Assembly (NCBI RefSeq): GCF_006351925.1
Contig: NZ_CP040924.1
Coordinates: 428,501-492,500 of the forward strand
DNA length: 64,000 nt
Direction: 5' to 3'
Source: Clostridium thermarum
GTDB taxonomy: Bacteria; Bacillota; Clostridia; Clostridiales; Clostridiaceae
The notes under the pieces are model-generated. The model made no database searches, was not told the origin of the DNA, and was given only the letters and a program-made list of their open reading frames with translations. The position numbers and the translations under genes were made by a program. This document shows positions 1-11,506 of the stretch, one piece after another; the stretch's first letter is position 1; each line of letters opens with the position of its first letter.

Positions 1-1
1 T

Positions 2-1555
2 GCTGGTACTAAAACAGAAGAAAATGCTGAAATCGTTAACGGTAGATTTACTACTACAAGAAAGATTACAGTAGAAGTTTATGACCGTGGAAATGAGGGC
101 GGTTCCAAGCCGGAAGATAACTTCTTTACAAACTACATTAAAGAAGGAATGCTGCGTGATCATAATGTTGAAGTAACCTTTGTTCCTGTTCCACGTTGGA
201 CAGAAGTTGAACAAATCAACAACCTTCTTGCAGCTGGTACTGCACCGGATATTGCTGTAACTTACAGTTATCCAACAGTTCAGACTTATGCAAAGATGGG
301 TGGAGTTCTTGACTTAGCTCCGCTAATTGAAGAATATAAAGACTTATTACCTAATCTAACTGGCTTATTAACTGAAACTAATATAAATTACAATAAAGAT
401 CCTGAAACTGGTACTATATGGGCAATTGAAGCACGTCTTGCAAACCAAGCACGTACTAACGTTTTCGTACGTGAAGACTGGCTCAAAAAGCTTAATATAC
501 CAGAACCAACTACTTTAGAAGAATTCGAAGCAATGTTAAAAGCATTCAAAGATAATGCAAGCTTACTTTTAGGAGCAGATGCTGATAAGATGGTACCATT
601 CTCTACCAGCTTTGATATTGGCTGGCGTGCAGATCATCTTTTAGCTTCCTTCGTTCCAAGCACAATCACTGAAAAAGAAAAGTATATATATGGCTTTGAT
701 GACAGAAAGCTTTTATTCCCTGGTATCAAAGAGGGTGTCAGAAAACTTAACCAATGGTATAATGAAGGACTTGTTTGGAAGGACTTCGCAATGTATCCTG
801 CAGGCGATAAGACAGAGGACAATATGATGAAGGCTGGTTATGTTGGTGCATTCATCCATAACTGGGATTATCCTTACCGTGATGGTGAAAACAGTATCAA
901 TAACAGCATAAAGAGAATAGCTGGTGAAGAAGCTTCATATATAGCTATTAGCCCATTTAAGAATGATGCAGGAAAATATGCCAAATTCTTATCAGATCCA
1001 GTTGACCGTAAGATATTCTTCCCATCTACTAACAAAGAACCTCTTGCTTCATTACTTTACCTTGACTGGATAAGCGATCTTGAACACCGCATGTTCTTAC
1101 AGATTGGTGAAGAAGGCGTTAACCATGAAAAGACAGCTGACGGTGCAATCAAGATGTTATCAGCAACTGGTGATAAAATTATGAATTCACCTAGCAACAT
1201 AGACTACACAATTACTCTTAACGGTCTAGACCTTGGTGACAAAGAACTTACTTTAAAATCTATGGCATTTAGCTATGTAGGCGTTGATGCTAAGTATATT
1301 AAGAAGGCTTATGACGCCAGCATACTTGACGGAGTATTTACTAAGAAGGTTAATGCAGGTGCAATACAGGCAGAAGAAGGTATGGGACCTGCACTTAATG
1401 AAAAGCGTGATACATTATTAACTCAAGCAGTTGCAGCTCCAGCAAATAAGTTTGACTCTGTATTCGATAGCGGATTAAATGACTACCTAAATTCAGGTGG
1501 TCAGGCTATCATTGATGAACGTACTGCTGCTTATGAAAAAGTAATGGGTAAATAA
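2..1555 (+). CDS. Sugar ABC transporter substrate-binding lipoprotein (5' end outside window)
   Basis: The reading frame is open from base 2 and has no start in the window, so the signal peptide and lipobox lie upstream; the first internal ATG (149) is not the start. The visible 517 residues match extracellular solute-binding proteins of family 1. They include a beta-strand start (ITVEVYDRGN), the typical WTEVEQINNLLAAGTAPDIA segment and an acidic, aromatic-rich body. The role is extracytoplasmic capture of an oligosaccharide for an ABC importer. The permeases should lie upstream. The AraC regulator and beta-galactosidase that follow fit a carbohydrate-utilisation cluster. The exact sugar cannot be read from the sequence. 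Confidence 0.88.
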   Translation, partial: AGTKTEENAEIVNGRFTTTRKITVEVYDRGNEGGSKPEDNFFTNYIKEGMLRDHNVEVTFVPVPRWTEVEQINNLLAAGTAPDIAVTYSYPTVQTYAKMGGVLDLAPLIEEYKDLLPNLTGLLTETNINYNKDPETGTIWAIEARLANQARTNVFVREDWLKKLNIPEPTTLEEFEAMLKAFKDNASLLLGADADKMVPFSTSFDIGWRADHLLASFVPSTITEKEKYIYGFDDRKLLFPGIKEGVRKLNQWYNEGLVWKDFAMYPAGDKTEDNMMKAGYVGAFIHNWDYPYRDGENSINNSIKRIAGEEASYIAISPFKNDAGKYAKFLSDPVDRKIFFPSTNKEPLASLLYLDWISDLEHRMFLQIGEEGVNHEKTADGAIKMLSATGDKIMNSPSNIDYTITLNGLDLGDKELTLKSMAFSYVGVDAKYIKKAYDASILDGVFTKKVNAGAIQAEEGMGPALNEKRDTLLTQAVAAPANKFDSVFDSGLNDYLNSGGQAIIDERTAAYEKVMGK

Positions 1556-1569
1556 AAGAAATATACAAG

Positions 1570-1613
1570 CTATAGGGTCAGGTGCATTGCTGTACCTGAC
1601 TCTATAGTTTTTT
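1570..1613 (+). terminator. Intrinsic terminator after the binding-protein gene
   Basis: A 14-bp stem (1570-1583 with 1594-1607, one G-T wobble) is followed by a T6 run. It lies 15 bases after the stop codon and faces the convergent AraC gene. Confidence 0.85.
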
Positions 1614-1632
1614 CACTTAATCACCTTCATGG

Positions 1633-2457
1633 CTAGTGGGTTTTCTTAAACTCAATGGGGGTGCAGCCCTCTATTTTTTTGAACATTGAGCAGAAATAAC
1701 TTACATCGCTGAAGCCTGAATTATAGGCAACCTGCTTAATTTTAAGCAGCTTGTTATTCATCATGGTTTCCTTTGACTTTTGGATTCTAAGTTGATTTAA
1801 ATACTGAAAGGGTGTAACCAAGTAGGCCTTTTTAAAAATCCTGCATAGATAATGCTTGCTTACTTCTATTTTATCTGCCATTTCTTCAAGAGTAATAACC
1901 CTGTTATAATTTTCCGCCATTAGATTTATTACCGGCTGCAGCTTTTTAAATAGGTTTATATTTTCTTCTTTACTGGAAGTATCTTTAAAGTCCTTCATCT
2001 TTATAAGAAACTTATATAATAAGCTTGAGGCCGTTACATCCTTTCCGCTGTTAGAAGGGGAAAGGAGGCTGAAGATATCCTCCATAATGTATTCCAAGTC
2101 CTGCCTTTGGACTATGCTGATCACTTCATGGTTACCTATATTCATGTAATCTAACAGGCCTTCTACGGCAGCCCCGTTAAAGGTTATCCAGTTGGTAACC
2201 CAAGGCTCTTCCACAGTGAAATATTGATGTGGAAGAGCCTTTCTGAAAAAGAAGGCGCTGTTGACAGGGATGTCGTAGGTCTTATTTTCGATAATGAACC
2301 TGCCAGATCCTTTAATGCAATAAGCCCATTGATAATCCTGAAAGCCATCCTTTCGTGTTATGCCGCCTTCCAAGTAATTGATACCCAGACCGGTTACATA
2401 AAAGGGCAGATTAGCTATATTTTTATGTAATACGGGATACAAAATTAAACTCTCCAT
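1633..2457 (-). CDS. AraC-family transcriptional regulator
   Basis: The protein has 274 residues. The N-terminal half is a cupin-like sensing region (WAYCIKGSGRFIIENKTYDIP, then FFFRKALPHQYF). The C-terminal 100 residues form the double helix-turn-helix of the AraC family (ITLEEMADKIEVSKHYLCRIFKK, then KIKQVAYNSGFSDVSYFCSMFKK). AraC proteins of this layout usually activate sugar-use genes on binding a ligand. Convergent to the sugar-binding gene and divergent from lacZ, it is the natural candidate to control one or both. The ligand is unknown. Confidence 0.9.
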   Translation of the reverse strand: MESLILYPVLHKNIANLPFYVTGLGINYLEGGITRKDGFQDYQWAYCIKGSGRFIIENKTYDIPVNSAFFFRKALPHQYFTVEEPWVTNWITFNGAAVEGLLDYMNIGNHEVISIVQRQDLEYIMEDIFSLLSPSNSGKDVTASSLLYKFLIKMKDFKDTSSKEENINLFKKLQPVINLMAENYNRVITLEEMADKIEVSKHYLCRIFKKAYLVTPFQYLNQLRIQKSKETMMNNKLLKIKQVAYNSGFSDVSYFCSMFKKIEGCTPIEFKKTH

Positions 2458-2616
2458 TTTAACCTCCAGGTCAATATTATCATATGTTTGGCAATATCCT
2501 TTGATTTACGCTCTTATTTGTTAAGGGGTATAATTGAATTGTGAGATTAATATAATTATATGTTTCTGTGACGTGGTGCGCAATAAAAGAAAATTTCGTA
2601 TTAACGTAATTTTCTA

Positions 2617-2677
2617 AATGAGTAATTGCAGAAATTCAGCTCTGCTGAATTTCTGCCTTAATTACTAATTACTCATT
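2617..2677. repeat. Nested palindrome followed by a TAATTAC-type tandem
   Basis: A perfect 13-bp hairpin (2628-2640 with 2644-2656, loop TCT) is enclosed by an outer inverted pair, AATGAGTAATT (2617-2627) and AATTACTCATT (2667-2677). The right side carries repeated ATTACTA units. The arms GAAATTCAGC/GCTGAATTTC recur at 19798-19821, and the TAATTAC tandem recurs at 16781-16819. It lies in the spacer between the AraC gene and lacZ, where I could not find a convincing promoter. Confidence 0.7.
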
Positions 2678-2717
2678 ACTAAATACTCATTGAAATAAGG
2701 ATAAAGGGGTGGATTAG

Positions 2718-5723
<3,006 letters not shown>

Positions 5724-5731
5724 AAATCAGA

Positions 5732-5775
5732 GGGACCCTTTGCTTGCCATGTTTTTGTAACAAGCAAAGGGTCCC
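5732..5775. terminator. Strong hairpin between convergent lacZ and tetR genes
   Basis: A perfect 15-bp stem (5732-5746 with 5761-5775) encloses a T-rich loop. No long T run follows, so it may act as a weak bidirectional terminator or a transcript-end stabiliser. Confidence 0.6.
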
Positions 5776-5871
5776 AAGAATTTGCTATTTCCGCAGTTGA
5801 ATAGGAGTGGAGATTGCGATTTCTTGGAACCCATATTTTTGTGAAATACCTTAAGCTGTTTTGTAGCAAGT

Positions 5872-6468
5872 CTATTTACTTGGCGCAATACCTTTAATAA
5901 GCAATTCTGTCCATTGGGCTGTATAAGGTAGAATTCTTTCGTAGATGTGTGGGCTGGAAATACCTTCAACAATAGATTGAAAATAGAGCAAAAGAAATTC
6001 ATCTGAATATTTCAAATCAACCTTGCCTTCTTTACGCCCACGATGGAACAAATCCAGCATAATACTGTAGCTTTCTTTGGTGTATTGATCCATTAACAAT
6101 GATAATCCATTGTCCTGCTTCCTGGTTAAAAAATCCATCAAGTCCAAATAAAATTGTTTGTTAATTTTTTTTATATGATTAATTTTATTTTGAGTCATTG
6201 CAATGAGTGTTTCTTCGAAAGGCATATTTTTGCTCATAATTTCTCGGGCAGTATTCCCTATTTTATCTAAAAAGTACTTAAAAACCTCATTGATAAGATT
6301 TTCTTTACTCCCGAAATATTTGAAAATGGAAGTTTTACTAACCTTAGCATTTTTGGCCACATCATCTATTGTTAGGTTTTCTATGCCGCCATCTTTGCTC
6401 ATCAACTCAAAAGCCGCTTCTAAGACTTGATTTCTTTTATCCTGTGTCCTCTTCTCATAACCATTCAT
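5872..6468 (-). CDS. TetR-family repressor of the adjacent ABC exporter
   Basis: The protein has 198 residues. The N-terminal helix-turn-helix is typical of TetR (LTIDDVAKNAKVSKTSIFKYFGSKENLI, about residues 32-60), and a helical ligand-binding domain follows. It is divergent from the ABC exporter genes at 6778-9293, the usual layout for a local drug-responsive repressor. The intervening region holds a consensus promoter and repeated operator-like boxes. The inducer is unknown. Confidence 0.9.
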   Translation of the reverse strand: MNGYEKRTQDKRNQVLEAAFELMSKDGGIENLTIDDVAKNAKVSKTSIFKYFGSKENLINEVFKYFLDKIGNTAREIMSKNMPFEETLIAMTQNKINHIKKINKQFYLDLMDFLTRKQDNGLSLLMDQYTKESYSIMLDLFHRGRKEGKVDLKYSDEFLLLYFQSIVEGISSPHIYERILPYTAQWTELLIKGIAPSK

Positions 6469-6583
6469 TCAATAACCTTCTTTCTGTCCGTTATGCCAAA
6501 ATAATATTAAATGGATATCTATATTATATAGTATAAGTTTTGAATTATCAAATCAATAATAGTTCAAAATGTTGTGGCTCCTA

Positions 6584-6612
6584 TTGACATAACGAATAAA
6601 GAGAACTATAAT
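6584..6612 (+). promoter_or_regulatory. Consensus sigma-A promoter for the ABC exporter
   Basis: TTGACA (6584-6589), exactly 17 bases, then TATAAT (6607-6612), reading towards the exporter. Transcription from about 6619 would give a leader of roughly 160 nt containing repeated boxes. Confidence 0.85.
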
Positions 6613-6623
6613 AGAACTAATAA

Positions 6624-6714
6624 ATGAACTTTAGTTTAAAACATCGTTTAAAAAATAGGCAATATGAACTTTAGTTGAATATATAGTTCATATTATTTCA
6701 CTGTATTTTGAACT
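6624..6714. promoter_or_regulatory. Operator-like repeats downstream of the exporter promoter
   Basis: ATGAACTTTAGTT occurs twice as a direct repeat (6624-6636, 6664-6676), with a weaker third TGAACTTTG copy near 6710. AATATGAAC (6661-6669) and GTTCATATT (6686-6694) form an inverted repeat. AGTTCAAAAT (6561-6570) and ATTTTGAACT (6705-6714) form an outer pair around the promoter. These are the best candidates for TetR binding; the protein bound is inferred. Confidence 0.55.
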
Positions 6715-6777
6715 TTGCTTTAGACCGGAAAGCACGTTATAAGACTATTTCAAAATATTCTGAAAGGGAGTTTTATT

Positions 6778-7659
6778 ATGAAAGAAATTGTAAAAGTGCA
6801 GGGTTTGCAAAAAAAATTCGGTAAATTTAAAGCATTGCATGATGTGACATTCACAGTAAATGCTGGGGAAGTTGTAGGGTTTATTGGGCCAAATGGCGCA
6901 GGTAAGTCAACAACTATTCGTATTTTACTGGGAATTATCAAAGGGGATGCCGGGGATGCTAAAATCTTTGGTAAGGATGTTTGGAAGGATAGCCTTGAAA
7001 TTCATAAGCGTATATCCTATGTTCCGGGAGATGTGGCTCTTTGGGGCAGCTTAACCGGTGGGGAAATTATTGATTTATTTATAAACCTACATGGTGGAGG
7101 AGATAAGGATAAACGTGACTATTTGATTAAGCGTTTTGAATTAGATCCTAAAAAAAAGGCAAAAAGTTATTCGAAAGGTAATCGCCAGAAGGTTGGACTG
7201 ATTGCAGCGTTATCTGTGGATTCCGACTTATATATTCTTGATGAACCGACTTCCGGTCTTGATCCTTTAATGGAGGCTGTGTTCCAGGATGAAGTTGAAA
7301 AAATTAAGCGTGCAGGGAAAGCAATCTTACTATCCTCACATATTTTAAGTGAAGTAGAGCGTTTAGCAGATAAGGTGGTAATTATACGCCAAGGAAAAGT
7401 TGTTGAAACAGGAACGTTGGATGAACTACGACACTTGACCCGTTCTACAGTAACCTTAGTAACAAAAGGTAATGTAGCTGAAATGGCATCTGTAAAGGGT
7501 GTTTATGATTTCAAGCAAATGGCCAACCAAGCTACCTTCTCTGTGGATAATGAATATATTAATGATATTTTACTGAAAGCATCAAAATTAGGTGTTAAGA
7601 AGTTTGAATCAGTGCCGCCAACCCTTGAAGACTTATTCATGCGTCACTATGAAGTCTAG
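6778..7659 (+). CDS. ABC exporter, ATP-binding subunit
   Basis: The protein has 293 residues and is a single ABC ATPase of the CcmA/DrrA type. It has Walker A GPNGAGKST (about 39-47), the non-canonical signature YSKGNRQKVGL seen in this subfamily, Walker B LYILDEPTSGLDP and an H-loop SSHIL. The C-terminal 80 residues are the extension common to drug and lantibiotic exporters. It powers the membrane protein encoded 20 bases downstream. The TetR gene opposite suggests efflux of a toxic compound. Confidence 0.93.
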   Translation: MKEIVKVQGLQKKFGKFKALHDVTFTVNAGEVVGFIGPNGAGKSTTIRILLGIIKGDAGDAKIFGKDVWKDSLEIHKRISYVPGDVALWGSLTGGEIIDLFINLHGGGDKDKRDYLIKRFELDPKKKAKSYSKGNRQKVGLIAALSVDSDLYILDEPTSGLDPLMEAVFQDEVEKIKRAGKAILLSSHILSEVERLADKVVIIRQGKVVETGTLDELRHLTRSTVTLVTKGNVAEMASVKGVYDFKQMANQATFSVDNEYINDILLKASKLGVKKFESVPPTLEDLFMRHYEV

Positions 7660-7679
7660 CATGGGAAGGGGGAATTATC

Positions 7680-9293
7680 ATGAAAGAAAAATTTGCACGT
7701 TGGGGTGCACTGTTTAAAATGTATCTGAAACGTGATTGGAAAAAAGCTATTATCTGGATTTTGGGTCTGGGTTTATTTTCAGGAGGGTTTATTCCGGCTT
7801 TTGAAGAAATTAGTAAGGGACAAGGCTTGCTGGGAATGTTTGAAACCCTCAAAAATCCTGCCATGATATCAATGGTTGGTCCTACACCAGTAGAGTCGGC
7901 AGCAGATTATACCTTGGGGGCTATGTATGCCCATGAAATGCTGTTGTTCTGTGGTTTATTTGCGATGATTATAGCTGCTTTACATGTTGTAAGCCATACA
8001 CGAAAGGAAGAAGATCACGGACTTACTGAACTAGTGCGCTCCTTCAGGGTAGGACGTCAAGCTAATTCTCTTGCTGTAATCACAGAAATAATACTCATTA
8101 ATGCTATTTTAGCCCTTTTTATTTCCGGCGTTATGATTGGTTTTGGCGCAGATACGATTACATCCGAAGGATCACTATTGTTTGGTGTATCGATAGGTAT
8201 GGCCGGCATCCTTGGAGGGGCCATTGCATTGGTTATGGCGCAAATTATGCCAACTTCCTCCAGTGCTACCGGTTCATCTCTTGGCATTATCGGATTACTA
8301 TATATTCTTCGTGCTGCTACAGATGTGTCAAATGTTGATTTCTCAATGTTTAATCCTATGGGGTGGACCTATCTGACTTATCCTTTTACTAAAAACAATT
8401 GGATTCCTCTGATTTTTGCGATAGTCTTCTGTATCGTTGCAGTGATCGTTGCTTTTGCCCTTGAAGGCGGACGTGATATGGGTTCTGGTTACTTACCGGT
8501 AAGAGAGGGTAGAGAGTCTGCTAAAAAATCCTTGTTATCGGTACCTGGTTTGTTTATCAAGATTAACAAAGGAGTAATGATTAGCTGGCTGATTGCGTTC
8601 GTGATAATGGGGGCAGCTTACGGTTCAATTTATGGAGATATGCAGACCTTTCTTAGTAGCAATGATATGATGAAGCAAATGTTCACGCTGACAGGTGTTT
8701 CGCTGGAAGAATCTTTTACCGGAACTATTATTATGGTAATGATTGGCTTGGTTTCTGTTTTACCAATTGTCATCATTAATAAACTTTACGCAGAAGAAGT
8801 GAGGCTGCATTTGAGTCAGCTTTATGCTACAAAAGTGACTCGAGCTCAGCTCTATTGGACAAGTGTTATTTTGGCATTGGTTACCGGAGTAGTTGGAATT
8901 TTACTGGCTGCAGGCAGCCTTGGCGGTACAGCAATTTCTGCAATGGGAGATAGTACAACTATGAATTTTGGGCAATTTATAGCCGCAGGTTACAACTTTC
9001 TGCCTTCTGTCTTGTTCTTTACTGGACTAGCAGCTTTGGCTTTAGGCTGGGTACCAAAACTAGGTAAGGCTATTTATGTATACCTGGGATATTCCTTTGC
9101 ATTAAACTACTTTGGCGGAATCTTAGATTTGCCGGAATGGTTCTCAAAAACAGCGGTTCAAAGTTGGATTCCGCGTATGCCGATTGATAATTTTGATGCA
9201 GCTATCTTTATTACTATGACTGTACTCAGTATTGCTTTGATGGTATTAGGCTATATTGGATATGGAACAAGGGATATGGTTGAAGGGGCTTAA
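7680..9293 (+). CDS. ABC exporter, membrane subunit (polyketide-antibiotic exporter type)
   Basis: The 537-residue protein has about twelve hydrophobic segments in two similar halves, as in the 'exporter of polyketide antibiotics' permeases that pair with a CcmA-type ATPase. An N-terminal amphipathic stretch precedes the first membrane segment (AIIWILGLGLFSGGF). The RBS GGAAGGGGGAA overlaps the end of the ATPase gene region. The likely function is extrusion of a hydrophobic drug. The substrate is not predictable. Confidence 0.9.
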   Translation: MKEKFARWGALFKMYLKRDWKKAIIWILGLGLFSGGFIPAFEEISKGQGLLGMFETLKNPAMISMVGPTPVESAADYTLGAMYAHEMLLFCGLFAMIIAALHVVSHTRKEEDHGLTELVRSFRVGRQANSLAVITEIILINAILALFISGVMIGFGADTITSEGSLLFGVSIGMAGILGGAIALVMAQIMPTSSSATGSSLGIIGLLYILRAATDVSNVDFSMFNPMGWTYLTYPFTKNNWIPLIFAIVFCIVAVIVAFALEGGRDMGSGYLPVREGRESAKKSLLSVPGLFIKINKGVMISWLIAFVIMGAAYGSIYGDMQTFLSSNDMMKQMFTLTGVSLEESFTGTIIMVMIGLVSVLPIVIINKLYAEEVRLHLSQLYATKVTRAQLYWTSVILALVTGVVGILLAAGSLGGTAISAMGDSTTMNFGQFIAAGYNFLPSVLFFTGLAALALGWVPKLGKAIYVYLGYSFALNYFGGILDLPEWFSKTAVQSWIPRMPIDNFDAAIFITMTVLSIALMVLGYIGYGTRDMVEGA

Positions 9294-9315
9294 CAGTAAA
9301 GAAGGTTGTAATGGA

Positions 9316-9459
9316 ATGAGATTTAGAACACTAATATTAGCTATCCTGCTAATAATAACGTTTTTTATTACATCGGCACACTTTGCAACCTTCGTTTTAG
9401 GAAGGCTATCTTCAAATGGAAATCCTAACCCTAAGAATTTTGTCAAAAAAGATCAGTAA
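9316..9459 (+). CDS. Small single-pass membrane protein (47 aa)
   Basis: ATG at 9316 opens a 47-codon frame. Its product has a charged start (MRFR), one hydrophobic helix (TLILAILLIITFFITSAHFA) and a basic C-terminal tail (NFVKKDQ). GAAGG lies about 10 bases upstream, and a terminator overlaps the stop. It is the last gene of the exporter operon, 22 bases after the permease. It may be a small accessory subunit of the exporter. No known family was recognised. Confidence 0.6.
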   Translation: MRFRTLILAILLIITFFITSAHFATFVLGRLSSNGNPNPKNFVKKDQ

Positions 9460-9475
9460 TAGGCTGATCTTTTTT
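9445..9475 (+). terminator. Intrinsic terminator of the exporter operon
   Basis: AAAAAAGATCAG (9445-9456), a 7-base loop, then CTGATCTTTTTT (9464-9475). It works in both directions and overlaps the 3' end of the small membrane protein gene. Confidence 0.9.
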
Positions 9476-9561
9476 TATAAAGAATTTTAGTCTCTGACTC
9501 TTGGAAGCAGCCTTATGGTTAAACTATACACAACAATGTGAGAAAGGTTGGAAAATAATAG

Positions 9562-9592
9562 TTGCGCATTCGAACTATTGTATGTTACAATA
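9562..9592 (+). promoter_or_regulatory. MarR gene promoter with overlapping operator
   Basis: TTGCGC (9562-9567), 18 bases, TACAAT (9586-9591). The -10 box lies inside a perfect inverted repeat, TATTGTA-TGT-TACAATA (9576-9592), a shape typical of MarR sites. This suggests autorepression. Confidence 0.6.
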
Positions 9593-9612
9593 ATTGTGGG
9601 AGGTAATTAGTT

Positions 9613-10041
9613 ATGAACTTTATAGATGATTCAAGACAATTGCGTGAGAAAATAAGATTACTTGAGAGAAAACTGGGCGTTTTAGAAGAAAGTCAAATTT
9701 CCTGCTGCAGTATAACAATGTCTCAGTGTCATGCATTAGTAGAGATAGGCCGTGCAAAAAGTATTTCTTTAAATGAACTGGCGCAATTATTAAACCTAGA
9801 AAACAGTACAATGAGCAGAACGGTAAATAATCTGGTTACAAGTGAGCTGGCAAAGAGGGATACAGACCCTCTGGATAGAAGGTATATAACCATATCGCTC
9901 ACTGAAAGTGGACATAAGATTTATGAAAGCATTGAAGAACGAATGAACCAATATTTTGAGAAAATCTTTGAAAGAATACCCGTTGATAAAAAACAACAGG
10001 TTCTAGAAAGTATGCAAATACTTCTTGAGGCTATTGAATAA
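9613..10041 (+). CDS. MarR-family regulator
   Basis: The protein has 142 residues. The winged helix includes SLNELAQLLNLENSTMSRTVNNL and the wing RDTDPLDRRYITISLT, both diagnostic of MarR. A Cys-Cys pair (SCCSIT, about 30-35) and a further Cys (SQCHAL) lie near the dimer/ligand region and could sense thiols, oxidants or metals. The RBS GGGAGG supports the start at 9613. It begins a cluster with a Cys-rich methyltransferase and an acetyltransferase that it may control. Confidence 0.9.
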   Translation: MNFIDDSRQLREKIRLLERKLGVLEESQISCCSITMSQCHALVEIGRAKSISLNELAQLLNLENSTMSRTVNNLVTSELAKRDTDPLDRRYITISLTESGHKIYESIEERMNQYFEKIFERIPVDKKQQVLESMQILLEAIE

Positions 10042-10136
10042 ATTTGCGGAAAGATCCATATGTCCAAAATTGGTTAAGGATTCATCAGAAATTATTGAAG
10101 AGTTATTGGAGTTAGATGGTAAAGGGGCGGGTATGA

Positions 10137-10760
10137 ATGAGTAGTAAATTATATTTCGGCGAAGTGGCAAGCCAGTGGGATGCTATGAGAAAAAGCTTTT
10201 TCTCAGAAGAAGTAAGAGAGAAAGCTTATAGGATTGCTGATGTAAAAGAAGGTGAGCTAGCTGCTGATATAGGGTCAGGTACAGGCTTTATAACAGAAGG
10301 GCTGCTTCAAATGGGATTACAGGTTATAGCTGTTGATCAGTCAGAAGAAATGTTGGAACAGATGAAACAGAAATTCAAGGACTTTGAAGGAGTAGATTAC
10401 CGGCAGGGTGAGGCTGAGAAGCTGCCAATTGATAATGACACAGTGGACTATGCCATGGCAAATATGTTTTTACATCATGTTGAGGACCCGAAGAAAACCA
10501 TAAAAGAAATGGTTAGAATTCTCAAACCCGGTGGTAAGTTGGTTATTACAGACTTAGATGAGCACAAACACGAATTCTTAAGGGTTGAACAGCATGATAG
10601 GTGGTTGGGATTCAAACGTGAGGATGTAAAAGGTTGGTTTTTAAATGCAGGCCTAAAGGATGTATTAGTTGATTGTGCAGGTGGAAATTGTTGCTCTGCT
10701 TCAAGCTGCAGTTGTGACAATGCAAGTATAAGTATTTTTATAGCTTACGGGGAAAAGTAA
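10137..10760 (+). CDS. Class I SAM-dependent methyltransferase with Cys-rich tail
   Basis: The protein has 207 residues. Motif I (AADIGSGTGFITEGLL), the acidic post-I strand (VIAVDQSEEML) and motif III (LKPGGKLVITDL) define a UbiE/ArsM-like fold. The C-terminal stretch is rich in cysteines (CAGGNCCSASSCSC, about 181-194). A comparable tail is found in methyltransferases next to ArsR or MarR regulators, suggesting a metal, metalloid or thiol substrate; that is inference. The RBS AAAGGGGCGGG precedes the start. It lies between a MarR regulator and a GNAT acetyltransferase. Confidence 0.82.
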   Translation: MSSKLYFGEVASQWDAMRKSFFSEEVREKAYRIADVKEGELAADIGSGTGFITEGLLQMGLQVIAVDQSEEMLEQMKQKFKDFEGVDYRQGEAEKLPIDNDTVDYAMANMFLHHVEDPKKTIKEMVRILKPGGKLVITDLDEHKHEFLRVEQHDRWLGFKREDVKGWFLNAGLKDVLVDCAGGNCCSASSCSCDNASISIFIAYGEK

Positions 10761-10785
10761 GCTGGTGGTAAGATGGGGGATTAGA

Positions 10786-11286
10786 ATGTTATTTAAAATT
10801 GAAGCGATGAGAGATTCTGATTGGGACCAGGTAAAGAGCATTTATTTGGAGGGAATAAAAACAGGCATAGCTACATTTCAGTCAGGAGCACCTTCTTGGG
10901 AAGATTGGAATAAAGGACATCTTCAAGCATGTAGATTAGTGGCGCGTAGGGAGAATGATATAATGGGCTGGGTTGCTTTAAGTCCAACTTCAAACAGAAG
11001 CTGTTATACCGGAGTGGCGGAAGTAAGTATTTATGTAGGAGAAAGGTATAAAGGACAAGGTGTTGGAACTGCCCTACTGCAAAATGTTATACAACAATCT
11101 GAGGAAAGTGGTATTTGGACACTATATTGTGCAATTATAAGGGAGAACGCAGCAAGTATGGCATTGCATAAGAAATGTGGCTTTAGAGAGATAGGTATAA
11201 GAGAAAAAATAGCTAAGATGAGTGATGGGACATGGCATGATGTTGTATTGATGGAACGAAGGAGTAAAGTGGTTGGAGTAGATTAA
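10786..11286 (+). CDS. GNAT acetyltransferase, phosphinothricin acetyltransferase-like
   Basis: The product has about 166 residues from ATG 10786, which has GGGGG seven bases upstream; an in-frame GTG at 10765 would add seven residues. It follows the Pat/Bar layout: IEAMRDSDWDQVKSIYLEG, GIATFQ near residue 30, EVSIYVGERYKGQGVGTALL (acetyl-CoA loop) and ENAASMALHKKCGFREIG. The family acetylates small amines such as phosphinothricin or methionine sulfone/sulfoximine. It is probably co-transcribed with the methyltransferase 25 bases upstream. Confidence 0.85.
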   Translation: MLFKIEAMRDSDWDQVKSIYLEGIKTGIATFQSGAPSWEDWNKGHLQACRLVARRENDIMGWVALSPTSNRSCYTGVAEVSIYVGERYKGQGVGTALLQNVIQQSEESGIWTLYCAIIRENAASMALHKKCGFREIGIREKIAKMSDGTWHDVVLMERRSKVVGVD

Positions 11287-11299
11287 AACACTTATCAGG

Positions 11300-11342
11300 A
11301 GATGTGACTTGTGAGGTGGCAGGCACCTTCGAGAGGCACCTA
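11300..11342. repeat. Intergenic repeat, copy 1 (AGATGTGACTTGTGAGGTGG family)
   Basis: The 20 bases at 11300-11319 are identical to 27762-27781. In both copies they run into a short AGGTG...CACCT inverted repeat. Confidence 0.7.
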
Positions 11343-11351
11343 GAAAAAAAG

Positions 11352-11384
11352 AGCCCGAATGATTAATTGGAAGTCATTTGGGCT
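11352..11384 (-). terminator. Hairpin with a T run on the minus strand
   Basis: AGCCCGAATGA (11352-11362) pairs with TCATTTGGGCT (11374-11384) with one G-T pair. The T7 run is on the minus strand, although both neighbouring genes point right. On the plus strand it lacks a T run. Confidence 0.5.
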
Positions 11385-11506
11385 TAATCATTTTATATGG
11401 AAAAAATAATTGGAAATAAGGTGAAAACATATCTTGTAATATGGTATTAAATATTATATAATGTGTATATTGGTAATGGATAATAAGTAGTAAAGGAGGA
11501 AATTTT

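Noticed and set aside
9256..9315. Upstream start for the small membrane protein, overlapping the permease
   Set aside because: It would translate permease sequence out of frame. ATG 9316 has its own RBS and begins at the hydrophobic segment.
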